This document shows, piece after piece, positions 36,909-46,282 of a stretch of 64,000 bases of DNA. The notes below the pieces were generated by a model. It ran no database searches and was not told the origin of the DNA. It saw only the letters and a program-made list of their open reading frames with translations. Position 1 is the first letter of the stretch. Every line of letters starts with the position of its first letter. This stretch comes from Phormidium tenue FACHB-1052 (GTDB taxonomy: Bacteria; Cyanobacteriota; Cyanobacteriia; Phormidesmidales; Phormidesmidaceae). Both the position numbers and the translations under genes were made by a program. The stretch is taken from NCBI RefSeq assembly GCF_014696675.1, contig NZ_JACJQN010000005.1, forward strand, positions 186,001 through 250,000, read 5' to 3'.

Positions 36909-39425
36909 ATGGCGCAGCCCATAGACCCCAAATCTCCAGATTCTAAGCCTGGCAATCGTTCTGGTGCCTCAGCCAAGCAGGTGTACCAGCAGGCGGTGAC
37001 TGCCTTTAAGGCTCAAAGCTATGACCAAGCTCTAGCGCTGTTTCAGCGTTTGGGGCGATTGCCGCCGGGTTCTCCCTATTATCTCAAAGCTGTAATGGGT
37101 CAGGTAAGAGCACACCAGCGACTGAAGCAGGTTGACCAGGCCCGACTGAGTTGCCAAGCCCTGATCGACAGTTCTTCATCCGAAGCTCGGCAGTGGGCGC
37201 AACAAATTTTGAGCCAGCTGCCCGACAGTAGCAAGGTTGAGGCCCCTTCAGCACCCCAACAAACCGCCCCTGCTAAAGCCAATTTAAGCGGCTTTGTGCC
37301 GTTAGCAGCCCCTGCGAGTCAGAGCCCACCGTCTTCACCACCAAAATCCGCTGCTCAGACACCCATCTCCCTCCCTGCACCAGAAGAACTTGAGCAGCTA
37401 AGGTCGGAAAACGCTGATTTAGAGGTTGCTGAAGCGAGGGAAGCAGAGTCAACCTACCAATCGCTCTTTCACTTTAAGCAGCTTAACCAGCGCTCGGGTA
37501 TTGATCAAAACAACAGCGATCGCCCTCCAGATGCCCCCGTCGATGCAGCAATTCCGGCGTCTGAATCGAGGGCTAAGCCAATCTCACGCTCAACGGTTAC
37601 CCCACGACAGCAGCAGCTCCAAGCTCCTTTGCCGAAGTACCCACTGGAGCTGTGGTTACAGCAGGGGCTTACGGCGATCGCCCTGCTCTGGGTGATAAAC
37701 TGGGCCATCCATTTTGCCCTTAGAACGGTGGATAGGCTGCTGCGATGGCACTGGTGGCCGGTACAGCTCAGCCTGCCGGGGGCCAATCAAACCTACACCG
37801 TTTGGATCATCGGTGGGCTAGTGGTACTAGCCCTGACCAGCCCGTGGATGATGGATTTTGCCCTGGCTTTTTGGCATGGCCAAAAGCCCCTATCAACGCG
37901 TCAGCTCCAAGGGTATAGCCCAGGAGCCCTGCGCCTGTTGCGCCAGGTTTGCCGCCAGCACGGTTGGCAACTACCCGAGCTGCGGGTTATTCCCGATCAG
38001 GCTCCCCTGTGCTTTAGCTATGGCTGGTTGGCGCGCAATACCCGTATCGTTGTCAGCCAAGGAATTTTAGACCGGGGGCCTGACGAAGCCATAGCGGCCC
38101 TGTACGGGTATGAGCTGGCTCGAATGGTGAATGGTAGCGGAGCAGTTCTGCCAGTGGTAGGGCTGCTACTGCTGCTGTTGCACACCGCCTACCATCGTCT
38201 AGCCCAGCTTGGAAATAGGTTAACCCAGCCTCTCCTACGCAATATCTTAGGAGTACTCTCCAGCCTCTTTTTCGGCCTGTTTTGGCTGCTACGGCAGTTG
38301 GTGCTATGGCTGTCACGGCTGTGCTGTAGCTGGGGCGATCGCCGCGCCATTGCCCTGACACAGCACCCCGACCACCTAGCGGATGGACTGCTACAGTTTA
38401 CTGAGGCGATCGCAACCGACCTTGAACGGCGGGGCAGTCTCCATCCTTTGCTCACTAGCCTAGAGATTTTAATGCCCGTCAGCGGTCGCCAGGCGATTAC
38501 CCCAGGCAGCCTGCTGGCAAAGGTGAGGGGTGATGGTCAAAACCTGGAGAAAGAAGATGATTCTTGTGGCGATCGCTTCGGGAATCGCGCTACCACCATC
38601 GCTAACCTGATTGCGGTCGATAGCCTCAACCCCTACCGTCAGTGGCTGCGCGTCAGTGCTTCTCACCTTCCCTTAGGGGAGCGGTTACTCGGTCTCAGCC
38701 AGCAGGCCATCCTTCGACAGCAGCCCACTATCGCTTTACCTCTGCCGTCCTCAACCTCAACCAACTTTTCCCTCCCACTGCTGCTGCTGCAAAAAGGCCC
38801 ACTAGCTGGCCTCCTAATGGGAGGCGGCATAGCCATGGGGCTGTGGTTTTTAGGGGGCATCGTCAATCGGCTGAGATGGCAATGGTTAAGCTGGCTCTAC
38901 CAAGACCCCAGCGTACTCATGGGAGGGCTATGGTTGGGCCTGGGCCTAGGCCTGCTGCTGCGCATCAACGCTCTGTTTCCCGATCTGGGTAGCTCGCCTC
39001 CCGCCGAACAAACCAGCACCACCGCCCCAGACACTATTGCGGATCTGCTCCACAGCAGCTCAGTCCTACCTGTGCAGGGAAAACCTGTAATCCTCCAGGG
39101 CCAGCTACGGGGTTCCGTCGGGTTAGAAAACTGGGGCTGCCAAAATTTGTACCTTGACGACGCCTCAGGGCTAGTCAAACTGGCTAACCCGATCCCCTTG
39201 GGCAGTCTTCAAGGGTTATTGAAGCAACACCCCGAGCAATGGATTGGTCAAGCTGTCACGGTTAGCGGCTGGAGTCGCTATGGCGGCGGTCTGTTGTGGG
39301 TCGACATTCATCAAGTGCAGCTCGACCCCCGGCACCGCTTTCAAGCCTATGGGCCGATTTGGGCTACGCTCTTGAGCTTAGCCATCAGCTTGATTGGAGT
39401 TTGGACGATTTTTCGAGGGGGCTAA
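36909..39425 (+). CDS. large membrane protein with TPR-like, degenerate M48 and OB-like parts
   Basis: An 838-residue protein. Residues about 22-105 look like TPR repeats (AVTAFKAQSYDQALALFQRL). A proline/serine/alanine-rich linker follows to about 230, then two membrane spans (255-275, 295-325). About 335-490 resembles an M48/HtpX peptidase domain (RIVVSQGILDRGPDEAIAAL), but the HEXXH position reads Y401-E-L-A-R405, so both zinc histidines are lost and the domain should be inactive. More spans follow near 635-655 and 670-690. The tail (about 720-815; GKPVILQGQLRGSVGLENWG) looks OB-like, as in GIDE-type domains. It probably serves as a membrane scaffold, but this is inference. Confidence 0.7.
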   Translation: MAQPIDPKSPDSKPGNRSGASAKQVYQQAVTAFKAQSYDQALALFQRLGRLPPGSPYYLKAVMGQVRAHQRLKQVDQARLSCQALIDSSSSEARQWAQQILSQLPDSSKVEAPSAPQQTAPAKANLSGFVPLAAPASQSPPSSPPKSAAQTPISLPAPEELEQLRSENADLEVAEAREAESTYQSLFHFKQLNQRSGIDQNNSDRPPDAPVDAAIPASESRAKPISRSTVTPRQQQLQAPLPKYPLELWLQQGLTAIALLWVINWAIHFALRTVDRLLRWHWWPVQLSLPGANQTYTVWIIGGLVVLALTSPWMMDFALAFWHGQKPLSTRQLQGYSPGALRLLRQVCRQHGWQLPELRVIPDQAPLCFSYGWLARNTRIVVSQGILDRGPDEAIAALYGYELARMVNGSGAVLPVVGLLLLLLHTAYHRLAQLGNRLTQPLLRNILGVLSSLFFGLFWLLRQLVLWLSRLCCSWGDRRAIALTQHPDHLADGLLQFTEAIATDLERRGSLHPLLTSLEILMPVSGRQAITPGSLLAKVRGDGQNLEKEDDSCGDRFGNRATTIANLIAVDSLNPYRQWLRVSASHLPLGERLLGLSQQAILRQQPTIALPLPSSTSTNFSLPLLLLQKGPLAGLLMGGGIAMGLWFLGGIVNRLRWQWLSWLYQDPSVLMGGLWLGLGLGLLLRINALFPDLGSSPPAEQTSTTAPDTIADLLHSSSVLPVQGKPVILQGQLRGSVGLENWGCQNLYLDDASGLVKLANPIPLGSLQGLLKQHPEQWIGQAVTVSGWSRYGGGLLWVDIHQVQLDPRHRFQAYGPIWATLLSLAISLIGVWTIFRGG

Positions 39426-40111
39426 TCGCGACACGTAAAGTTGTGTTGCGAAGACGGGGCATTTAATGTTAAGTTAGTTTACAGAAACACATGCCTAGGT
39501 TCCTGGGTTGCCCATTTAGGGCTGGCTTTGGGGTTATTGGGTAATGGGTTCTCCTACTCTCAACACAGCAAATGAACCAGCCCTCGACGGCTGGTTTTTA
39601 TTTAGGGACTCATTTTGGTTCACGGTTGCGCCCATCGCAAGTCAACTAACGTGTTACCGTAATAGAGAATTGTCTAGAGGGATGGAGTGCTGGCCTCTCA
39701 TTACCCAAGGTATTTAGCTGACGACCTGCGCAAGTTAGGTCTTTCCTTGGGAAGATGATTAAGATAGGCATCTTTTGAGAAACTCAGGAAGTTTGATGAG
39801 TCATTTCTTTCCAGGGCGACAGTTAACATTATTCGCCTGAGGTTTAGGACTTTAGAATCATTCCCAACAGTAGATTAGAACCTAGGGGCGATCGCACTGA
39901 GGAAGAATTCGCAAAGTTGATACAGGATTTAGATTTGACGTTTTAACGCGGCTTTATTGAGCTTTTTGGAGCAGAATCTGTAATCCTGATAGAAATTGAC
40001 TGCGTGAATAGGGTTGTCAAAGGCAATGGTTGACTTGCTATTCAAACTTCACGTCGCAAGTCATCGATTTCGATTTTGGCCCTTTGTTTTAGAACACCAG
40101 AGGTATCTCAA
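39426..40111. other. long intergenic region upstream of the RRM gene
   Basis: This 686-bp stretch has no supported gene. It holds one clear terminator hairpin (39575-39599, listed separately) and, closer to the RRM gene, AT-richer sequence that probably includes a long 5' leader, as is common for cold-responsive cyanobacterial rbp genes. A 32-codon stop-free stretch at 39848-39946 without a start may be a gene remnant but is not supported. Confidence 0.5.
39575..39599 (+). terminator. intrinsic terminator
   Basis: AACCAGCC (39575-39582) and GGCTGGTT (39589-39596) flank a six-base loop and run into a T-rich stretch (TTTTTATTT). It is 150 bp after the membrane protein gene, far enough that a small RNA could end here; otherwise it ends that gene's mRNA. 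Confidence 0.7.
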
Positions 40112-40561
40112 ATGTCAATTCGCCTTTACGTTGGTAACCTTTCCAAAGATCTAGAGCGGCAAGAATTTGAAAATGTCTTTGCTGGCTTTACCGACGACCT
40201 AGTTTCTGTCAAGTTAATCGCCGACAAAAAAACCGGAAAATGCCGGGGCTTCGGCTTCGTAACCGTAAAAACCGACGAAAAAGCCGATGAGATTGTCGAG
40301 CAACTGAACGGCCAGATGCTAGCCGAGCTGCCGATTAAGATAGAAAAAGCGCTGCCTCGCACCAAGCCCGAGGGTGAGGGCGAGTCTCGTCCCAGTGGCG
40401 AGCCCGCCAGCAAGCGGGCAGCTAAGGGAAGCACCCGCAAGGCTGCTACTCCAGCAGCCACAGCCACGGGCAGCAGTGCGTCAGTTCAGCCAGATCCTCG
40501 CTGGGCTGGTGAACTAGAGAAGCTTAAGCAGATGCTGGCAGCTCAAACAACTTCTAGCTAA
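40112..40561 (+). CDS. RNA-binding protein with RRM domain (Rbp family)
   Basis: A 149-residue protein with one RRM: RNP2 LYVGNL at 5-10 and RNP1 CRGFGFV at 44-50. The C-terminal 55 residues are low complexity and rich in Ala, Thr, Ser and Lys, whereas classic cyanobacterial Rbps have glycine-rich tails. Members bind mRNA; some are cold induced or localise photosystem mRNAs. The ATG at 40112 (MSIRLYVGNL) is the family start. A strong terminator follows and a long gene-free leader precedes. Confidence 0.9.
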   Translation: MSIRLYVGNLSKDLERQEFENVFAGFTDDLVSVKLIADKKTGKCRGFGFVTVKTDEKADEIVEQLNGQMLAELPIKIEKALPRTKPEGEGESRPSGEPASKRAAKGSTRKAATPAATATGSSASVQPDPRWAGELEKLKQMLAAQTTSS

Positions 40562-40596
40562 ACGTTTTCAGGGAGTCACTCCCAAGCGTTATAACT

Positions 40597-40630
40597 AGGC
40601 CGTAGAGACGATGCTCTCTACGGCCTTTTT
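40597..40630 (+). terminator. intrinsic terminator of the RRM gene
   Basis: Perfect 12-bp arms AGGCCGTAGAGA (40597-40608) and TCTCTACGGCCT (40615-40626), six-base loop, then TTTTT. A textbook Rho-independent terminator 36 bp after the stop. Confidence 0.9.
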
Positions 40631-40655
40631 CCATGGGCAGTGCCCATGCTCACGC

Positions 40656-41111
40656 TCAGCATTGATTGATTTGAGTTTCAGCGACCTGTTTTAGGCGGCG
40701 CAGCTGGGCAGCCATGTCTCGCTGAGTTAAGCTGGCGGCAAACCATTTAAACCCAGCCTGGACAACGGGGTTAGGAATCTCAAACTCAAACTGATTTAGC
40801 AGCCGCGTTCCTGCCGGTTCGGGAGTACATTCCCAGCGATCGCGACCGTTAAAAAAGCCAGCGAACGCCCACACAATCAGCCCTGGCTGACGCTCAACCA
40901 CCGTACTCACCAGCGCAGGCTGCCACAGCGGCACCTGAATCACAAACCGGCTTTTAGCCCCCAGCTCGGTGCTCCAGTCGCCGATCGGGTCGCAGCGCAG
41001 GGCCGGGTTGAGCCAGCGGTGCATCAGGTCTTGGCGGGTCAAACACTGCTCTACCTGGCTGGCGCTAGCGCTGATGGAAATGCTGTGTTCAAAGCTATAG
41101 CGAGTAGACAT
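40656..41111 (-). CDS. SRPBCC family protein
   Basis: A 151-residue START/polyketide-cyclase-like protein with the helix-grip pattern: RYSFEHSISISASASQVEQC at the N-terminus, central strands GAKSRFVIQVPLWQPALV and a long C-terminal helix (SLTQRDMAAQLRRLKQVAE). Such proteins bind hydrophobic ligands in a cavity; the ligand is unknown. It is monocistronic and convergent with the RRM gene. Confidence 0.8.
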   Translation of the reverse strand: MSTRYSFEHSISISASASQVEQCLTRQDLMHRWLNPALRCDPIGDWSTELGAKSRFVIQVPLWQPALVSTVVERQPGLIVWAFAGFFNGRDRWECTPEPAGTRLLNQFEFEIPNPVVQAGFKWFAASLTQRDMAAQLRRLKQVAETQINQC

Positions 41112-41280
41112 CTTGACGGAGTCCTGAGAGAATCAGCCCGAGTGTAGGTACCAAAATCCTCAAAAACTTGTATTTTTGGGGAGTTTCTATCGTACCTGCC
41201 CTGGGCGGTCTCGTTTTTACGCTGAAGCGCTGGTTCATGGGATGACATGATCAAGTGATCAGTTTATCTGCCTGTAGTGA

Positions 41281-43008
41281 ATGCCAACAGTCGAGATCGC
41301 GCAATGGCCCCCTGCACGGTGCTCTCTCAGGATGCTCCCAACTACAAGGATCATGATTGATTTTTTATCGTTAACGCTGCTCCAGGTAACTGAGTCTGGA
41401 GCCCAATCTGCCAACTCTGAACAACTGACTGTGGATTCTCCCAGCCGCTTTGTGCAGGAGGCTTCTGCGCAATTGGGACGATTTTTGCCCAGTTTAATTG
41501 GGGCGATCGCGTTGCTGCTGTTGGGCTGGCTTGTGGCCACGGTGGTGGCTTGGTTGGTGCGCAATTTACTGCAGCGCACCAACCTAGATGACCGCATCGC
41601 CAACTGGGCGCTGGGTCGCCCGTCAGATCAGCCCATACCCGTTGAGAAGTGGGTATCGACCCTGGTGTACTGGGTCATTTTTCTGTTCGCCATTGTGGCG
41701 TCGCTCAATGCCCTCAACCTGGCTGGAGTATCGGCTCCGCTCAACAACTTTCTCGACCAGATCTTTCTCTACCTGCCCCGCATCGGCGGCGCGCTGCTGC
41801 TAGGGGCGGTGGCCTGGCTGGTGGCGACTCTGGTGCGATCGCTCGTTGTCAACGGCCTGGGTCGCTTTAACCTCGATGATCGCCTGGCCCAGCAGACCGG
41901 CCTAGACCAGGGCAGTTCCCCGGTCGTGCTGAATGAAACCATCGGCAACGTGCTGTACTGGTTCATTCTGCTGCTGTTTATTCCGTTGATTTTGAGCGCC
42001 CTGCAGCTGCCTGGGCTGCTGGCTCCGGTAGAAGGGCTAATTAATTCTTTCCTCCAGGCCATTCCCCGCATTGTCACCGCCGGAATTGTTCTAGCCATTG
42101 GCTGGGTGATTGCTCGGATTGTGCGCGGTGTGGTGACCAATCTGCTCATGGCCACCGGGGTCGACCAGCTCGGTCGCCGTCTGGGTCTGCAAAGCGGCAC
42201 GTCGGGAAGCGTTTCCCTCTCCAGTCTGGCTGGCACCTTAGCCTACGTGCTGGTGCTCATCCCCGCTGTGGTAGCCGCCCTCAACGAGCTTGATATCGAG
42301 GCCATTTCGGCTCCCGCCATTGGGATGCTAGAGCAGATTTTGACCGCAATTCCCCAAGTCATTATGGCGGGGGTTGTGATCGCTGCGGCCTACTTTGTCG
42401 GGCGCTTTGTGGGCGACCTGGTTACGAGCTTGCTCCGGGGAGCTGGCTTTGACAACATTTTGGGCGTTTTGGGGCTGCCAGACTTAAACCTGGCCACAGG
42501 GGCCACGGTACAACCTGGGCTTGATGCCGAAGGCCGTCCCATGACTACGGTGCAGACTCCAAGCCGTACCCCCTCAGAGATCGTTGGCATTATCACCCTG
42601 GTAGCGATCGTACTGTTTGGGGCCGTGACCGCCACCGAAATTCTCAATTTCGCCGGTCTAACCGAGATTGTGCGGGCGATTCTGCGCATTGGGGCAAAGG
42701 TGCTCAGTGGCGTAGTGGTGTTTGCGGTAGGCCTCTACCTGGCCAATCTGGCCTTTCGCCTGGTCAACGCCATGGGCACCGGACAGGCCAGGGTACTGGC
42801 CCAAGCGGCTCGCATCGCCATCTTAATCTTTGTGGGAGCCATGGCCCTACAACAGATGGGCGTGGCTCCCGACATTGTCAACCTGGCCTTTGGACTCTTG
42901 CTGGGGGCGATCGCAGTAGCGATCGCGATCGCCTTTGGGCTAGGGGGGCGCGACGTTGCCGCCGACCAACTGCGGGAGTGGCTATCCGCCTTTAAACAAC
43001 GCCAATAA
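41281..43008 (+). CDS. MscS-related membrane protein with TM-helix repeats
   Basis: A protein of up to 575 residues built from repeated hydrophobic segments of the mechanosensitive-channel TM-helix family (FLPSLIGAIALLLLGWLVAT; YLPRIGGALLLGAVAWLVAT; AIPRIVTAGIVLAIGWVIAR; AIPQVIMAGVVIAAAYFVGR), four to five copies. The beta and C-terminal domains of true MscS are not evident; the end is short (GGRDVAADQLREWLSAF). Family members are presumed channels or osmotic-stress proteins. Starts at 41281, 41332 or 41353 are possible. Three overlapping HIP1 octamers lie near the 3' end. Confidence 0.8.
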   Translation: MPTVEIAQWPPARCSLRMLPTTRIMIDFLSLTLLQVTESGAQSANSEQLTVDSPSRFVQEASAQLGRFLPSLIGAIALLLLGWLVATVVAWLVRNLLQRTNLDDRIANWALGRPSDQPIPVEKWVSTLVYWVIFLFAIVASLNALNLAGVSAPLNNFLDQIFLYLPRIGGALLLGAVAWLVATLVRSLVVNGLGRFNLDDRLAQQTGLDQGSSPVVLNETIGNVLYWFILLLFIPLILSALQLPGLLAPVEGLINSFLQAIPRIVTAGIVLAIGWVIARIVRGVVTNLLMATGVDQLGRRLGLQSGTSGSVSLSSLAGTLAYVLVLIPAVVAALNELDIEAISAPAIGMLEQILTAIPQVIMAGVVIAAAYFVGRFVGDLVTSLLRGAGFDNILGVLGLPDLNLATGATVQPGLDAEGRPMTTVQTPSRTPSEIVGIITLVAIVLFGAVTATEILNFAGLTEIVRAILRIGAKVLSGVVVFAVGLYLANLAFRLVNAMGTGQARVLAQAARIAILIFVGAMALQQMGVAPDIVNLAFGLLLGAIAVAIAIAFGLGGRDVAADQLREWLSAFKQRQ

Positions 43009-43041
43009 TTTTCATACCGGCCACCACCAATACCGCCAGTT

Positions 43042-43070
43042 TAGGCCGAGGGGTTGACCTCCCCGGCCTA
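43042..43070 (+). terminator. hairpin after the MscS-related gene
   Basis: TAGGCC (43042-43047) pairs with GGCCTA (43065-43070) and GGGG (43050-43053) with CCCC (43061-43064), with a two-base bulge. GC-rich and 34 bp after the stop, but without a T run. Confidence 0.45.
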
Positions 43071-43252
43071 TTGGCACGTTAGTATGATCAACTCAGCCTT
43101 AACAAACCCGCCTGGGGGACTGTAACCTAGAGCCAGCGGCCTCTATAAACAGTAAAGACCTAGCTCAATGCCTAAGTCTAAAGGACAGATAGCAGAGCCA
43201 GGAAAACCCAAAATTGGGTAACCGGGAGTCACTTTCAGGGGAGTCTTAAACC

Positions 43253-45421
43253 ATGGCCACGGCAGAGCGTCGCAGTGGGAAACCAGCTGCCAATCTCAGC
43301 GACCCTCAGTACTACATTAGCCGTGAGCTGAGCTGGATAGAGTTTAATCGGCGGGTGCTCCACGAAGCCCTAGACGAGCGCACGCCGCTGCTAGAAGCGC
43401 TGAAATTTTTAGCGATTTTTAGCAACAACCTAGACGAATACTTTATGGTGCGGGTGGCGGCGCTCAAGCAGCGGATCGAGGCCCAAGTTACCCGGCGATC
43501 GCCCGATGGGCGATCGCCCCAGGCACACCTCGACGATGTCAGCGCCGCCCTGCGCCCTATTGTCGAGCAGCAGCACCAGATCTTCAGCACTGACCTCAGA
43601 CAGCAGATGGCCGACCAGGGCATCTGGCTGCTCACCTACGACGAAATGACAGCGGCTCAGCAAACCTACTGCCGCAACTACTTTGAAGAGCAAATTTTTC
43701 CAGTCTTAACACCCCTAGCCGTCGATCCAGGCCATCCCTTCCCCTACATTTCAAATCTCAGCTTGAACCTAGCAGTCGTGGTGCAAGACCCCCATACCCA
43801 GCAGCCCCACTTTGCCCGGGTTAAAGTTCCTCGGGTGCTCCCTCGGTTCATTTCTCTAACAGAAACCCAGGGAGAAGTACCAGATAGCCAAACCTATCGC
43901 TGGCTAGGGGTGCCCCTCGAACAGGTGATTGCCGCTAATCTGTCCGCGCTTTTCCCGGGCATGGTAGTGCAGGGACACTACTGCTTTCGCATTACCCGCG
44001 ACGCCGATCTGGCCGTCGAAGAAGACGAAGCCGACGACCTGATGCTGGCGATCGAGCAAGAGCTGCGTAAGCGTCGCGTGGGCGGGTCAGCGGTACGCAT
44101 GGAAATTCAGCGGGCCACCCCAGGCCCAGTGCGAGCCATGCTGATAGAAGAACTGGGCCTGGCCGAAACCGATGTGTACGACATTGACGGGTTACTCGGG
44201 CTAGGAGACCTAATGACCTTCATGGCCCTCCCCCTACCTGACCTCAAAGCCCCTAGATGGTCAGCCGCCGTGCCTCCTGCTCTAAAACGCCTTAGCCCGC
44301 CGGGGGTAGAGGACGACGACACGACCCTAGAGACCGCCGAAGATCTGTTCTCGCTGCTGCGGCAACAGGAGCAGCTGTTGCACCACCCATACCACTCGTT
44401 CTCAGCGACAGTGCAGCGATTTATTACGCAGGCAGCCCACGATCCCCAGGTGCTGGCCATCAAAATGACGCTGTACCGAACTTCTGGCGACTCGCCCATT
44501 GTCAGCTCCCTGATCTCAGCCGCCGAAAACGGCAAACAGGTAACGGTTTTAGTCGAGATCAAGGCCCGCTTTGATGAAGAAAACAACATCAACTGGGCCC
44601 GCAAGCTTGAACAGTCAGGGGTACATGTCGTCTATGGCCTAGTCGGCCTTAAGACCCATTGCAAAGTCACGCTAGTGGTGCGCCGTGAGGGTCAGCACAT
44701 CCGTCGGTATTATCACATCGGCACAGGTAACTACAATCCCAAAACCGCCAGAGTCTACACTGACCTCGGCTTACTCAGTGCCCGAGACGATGTCGGAGCC
44801 GATATTTCTGATCTATTCAACTATCTGACCGGCTACTCTCGTCAGCAGGTCTACCGGCAGCTGCTCGTTGCCCCCCTGACCCTGCGCCAGCGACTGGTGA
44901 GCCTGATCGAGCATGAAATAGCCTGCCAAAAAAAGGGAAAGGGGGGGCGCATCATCATCAAGCTCAATTCTTTGGTAGACCCAGATTTAATTGCGCTACT
45001 CTATCGAGCGTCCCAAGCGGGCGTCTCCATCGATTTAATTGTGCGGGGCATCTGCTGCCTGCGCCCTGGGGTGCCGGGGGTAAGCGACAAAATTCGCGTC
45101 ATTAGCATTGTGGGGCAGTTCCTAGAGCACTCCCGGGTTGTGTATTTTCAGCAGGGGGGAGAGGAGGTTGTGCTCCTGGGCAGCGCTGACTGGATGCCGC
45201 GCAACCTCAATCGCCGAGTGGAAGTGATGGTGCCCGTGATCGACCCAGCGTTGCAAGCAGAACTCAAGGCTATGCTCAACCTATGCCTAGAAGACAACCG
45301 GCAAGCTTGGGACTTGGCCACCGACGGCAGCTACCGCCAGCGCCGCCCTGAAGAAGGCGAGGAGATTTGCAGTGTTCAGGAGCAGCTAATGGCCAGCGCT
45401 GGCAAACTCCTAGCGGGGTGA
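43253..45421 (+). CDS. ppk1: polyphosphate kinase 1
   Basis: A 722-residue enzyme that makes polyphosphate from ATP. The N-domain starts at YISRELSWIEFNRRVLHEAL; the catalytic histidine is H488 in YYHIGTGNYN, and ATP-contacting blocks such as VEIKARFDEENNINWARKLE and IVRGICCLRPGVPG are present. Length and domain order (N, H, C1, C2) match PPK1. It is monocistronic; the last 12 bases overlap the convergent CPBP gene. Cyanobacteria store polyphosphate as granules, but no pho-box was identified. Confidence 0.95.
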   Translation: MATAERRSGKPAANLSDPQYYISRELSWIEFNRRVLHEALDERTPLLEALKFLAIFSNNLDEYFMVRVAALKQRIEAQVTRRSPDGRSPQAHLDDVSAALRPIVEQQHQIFSTDLRQQMADQGIWLLTYDEMTAAQQTYCRNYFEEQIFPVLTPLAVDPGHPFPYISNLSLNLAVVVQDPHTQQPHFARVKVPRVLPRFISLTETQGEVPDSQTYRWLGVPLEQVIAANLSALFPGMVVQGHYCFRITRDADLAVEEDEADDLMLAIEQELRKRRVGGSAVRMEIQRATPGPVRAMLIEELGLAETDVYDIDGLLGLGDLMTFMALPLPDLKAPRWSAAVPPALKRLSPPGVEDDDTTLETAEDLFSLLRQQEQLLHHPYHSFSATVQRFITQAAHDPQVLAIKMTLYRTSGDSPIVSSLISAAENGKQVTVLVEIKARFDEENNINWARKLEQSGVHVVYGLVGLKTHCKVTLVVRREGQHIRRYYHIGTGNYNPKTARVYTDLGLLSARDDVGADISDLFNYLTGYSRQQVYRQLLVAPLTLRQRLVSLIEHEIACQKKGKGGRIIIKLNSLVDPDLIALLYRASQAGVSIDLIVRGICCLRPGVPGVSDKIRVISIVGQFLEHSRVVYFQQGGEEVVLLGSADWMPRNLNRRVEVMVPVIDPALQAELKAMLNLCLEDNRQAWDLATDGSYRQRRPEEGEEICSVQEQLMASAGKLLAG

Positions 45422-46282
45422 ACGGCTCCAGCGAAACATGAGCACCCCCAACCCTGACAACAGCGTGAGCCCCAGCAGCCCGGCCAGGGGATTACCGCCT
45501 AGGCCAGTCACCCACGCAGGGACAACTTCCGTGGGCTGAAGCAGGTTGCCCACCTCAAGCATGTAATAGCCCCACACCAGCCCAGCGTGGAGGCCGACCG
45601 GATGGCCCAGCCCGGTTTTGTTGAGCCCTACTGGTATCCGGCGAGCCCAGCCCAGCACGAGACCTAGCAGCAATAGCCCTGCGAACTGAGGCAGCAGGGC
45701 CAGAATCGCATCGAGGGGCTTGATAAAATGGGCGATCGCAAAAATTAGGCTAGTTGCCCCTAAAGCCGCCTCTGGCGACCAACCCTGCCCCAGCTCTCGC
45801 AGCAGCCAGCCCCGAAACAACACCTCCTCTGAGCAGCCAACAGCAGTAGCTGCCAGCGCCCCAACCAAAGCCGTTTGCAGCAAACTGATACCTCGCGCAC
45901 CGCCCAAGTCCAGCACGGCCCAGCCTAATGTTAGCTGCGCGATCGCCAGCACCACCAGACTCACAGCACCAATCAGAGCACCGATTGCCATACCCCGGCT
46001 CAATTCCCGGCGGCCAGAAAATCCGATCTGGGCCCAAGGCTGCGTTTCAGCCCGCACTTCTCGTTCCCAGCGGGGCAGCACCAGCAAAAAGACAACGTAC
46101 AGCAGTGCCGTTGGCAACAAATCGCCCCCGGGCAGCAACCCACGTCCAGCCAAGCCATACAGCGGCAGAGCAAAGGGCAACCAAAGCACCACCACAATGA
46201 GCAAAAAGACGACCACCCGTACCAGCGGTGGACAGCTAGCTAGCTTAGCCCAAGGAAACTTAACCCCAGATGATTTATTCAT
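45410..46282 (-). CDS. CPBP family intramembrane metalloprotease
   Basis: A 290-residue protein with about eight hydrophobic spans and the CPBP/ABI motifs: E152-E153 and R157 in CSEEVLFRGWLLREL, and H185 in FAIAHF; these are the proposed metal and catalytic residues of the Rce1-like fold. Members process membrane or prenylated proteins or act in bacteriocin self-protection. The start overlaps the clpS stop region by 8 bases, so translation is coupled to clpS. Substrate unknown. Confidence 0.85.
   Translation of the reverse strand: MNKSSGVKFPWAKLASCPPLVRVVVFLLIVVVLWLPFALPLYGLAGRGLLPGGDLLPTALLYVVFLLVLPRWEREVRAETQPWAQIGFSGRRELSRGMAIGALIGAVSLVVLAIAQLTLGWAVLDLGGARGISLLQTALVGALAATAVGCSEEVLFRGWLLRELGQGWSPEAALGATSLIFAIAHFIKPLDAILALLPQFAGLLLLGLVLGWARRIPVGLNKTGLGHPVGLHAGLVWGYYMLEVGNLLQPTEVVPAWVTGLGGNPLAGLLGLTLLSGLGVLMFRWSRSPR

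Noticed and set aside
39848-39946. 32-codon stop-free stretch ending FAKLIQDLDLTF
   Set aside because: No start codon or ribosome binding site, and no family match; at best a gene fragment.
41248-41261. Two TGATCA palindromes near the MscS-related gene
   Set aside because: Short chance palindromes; no matching regulator consensus or conserved spacing known to me.
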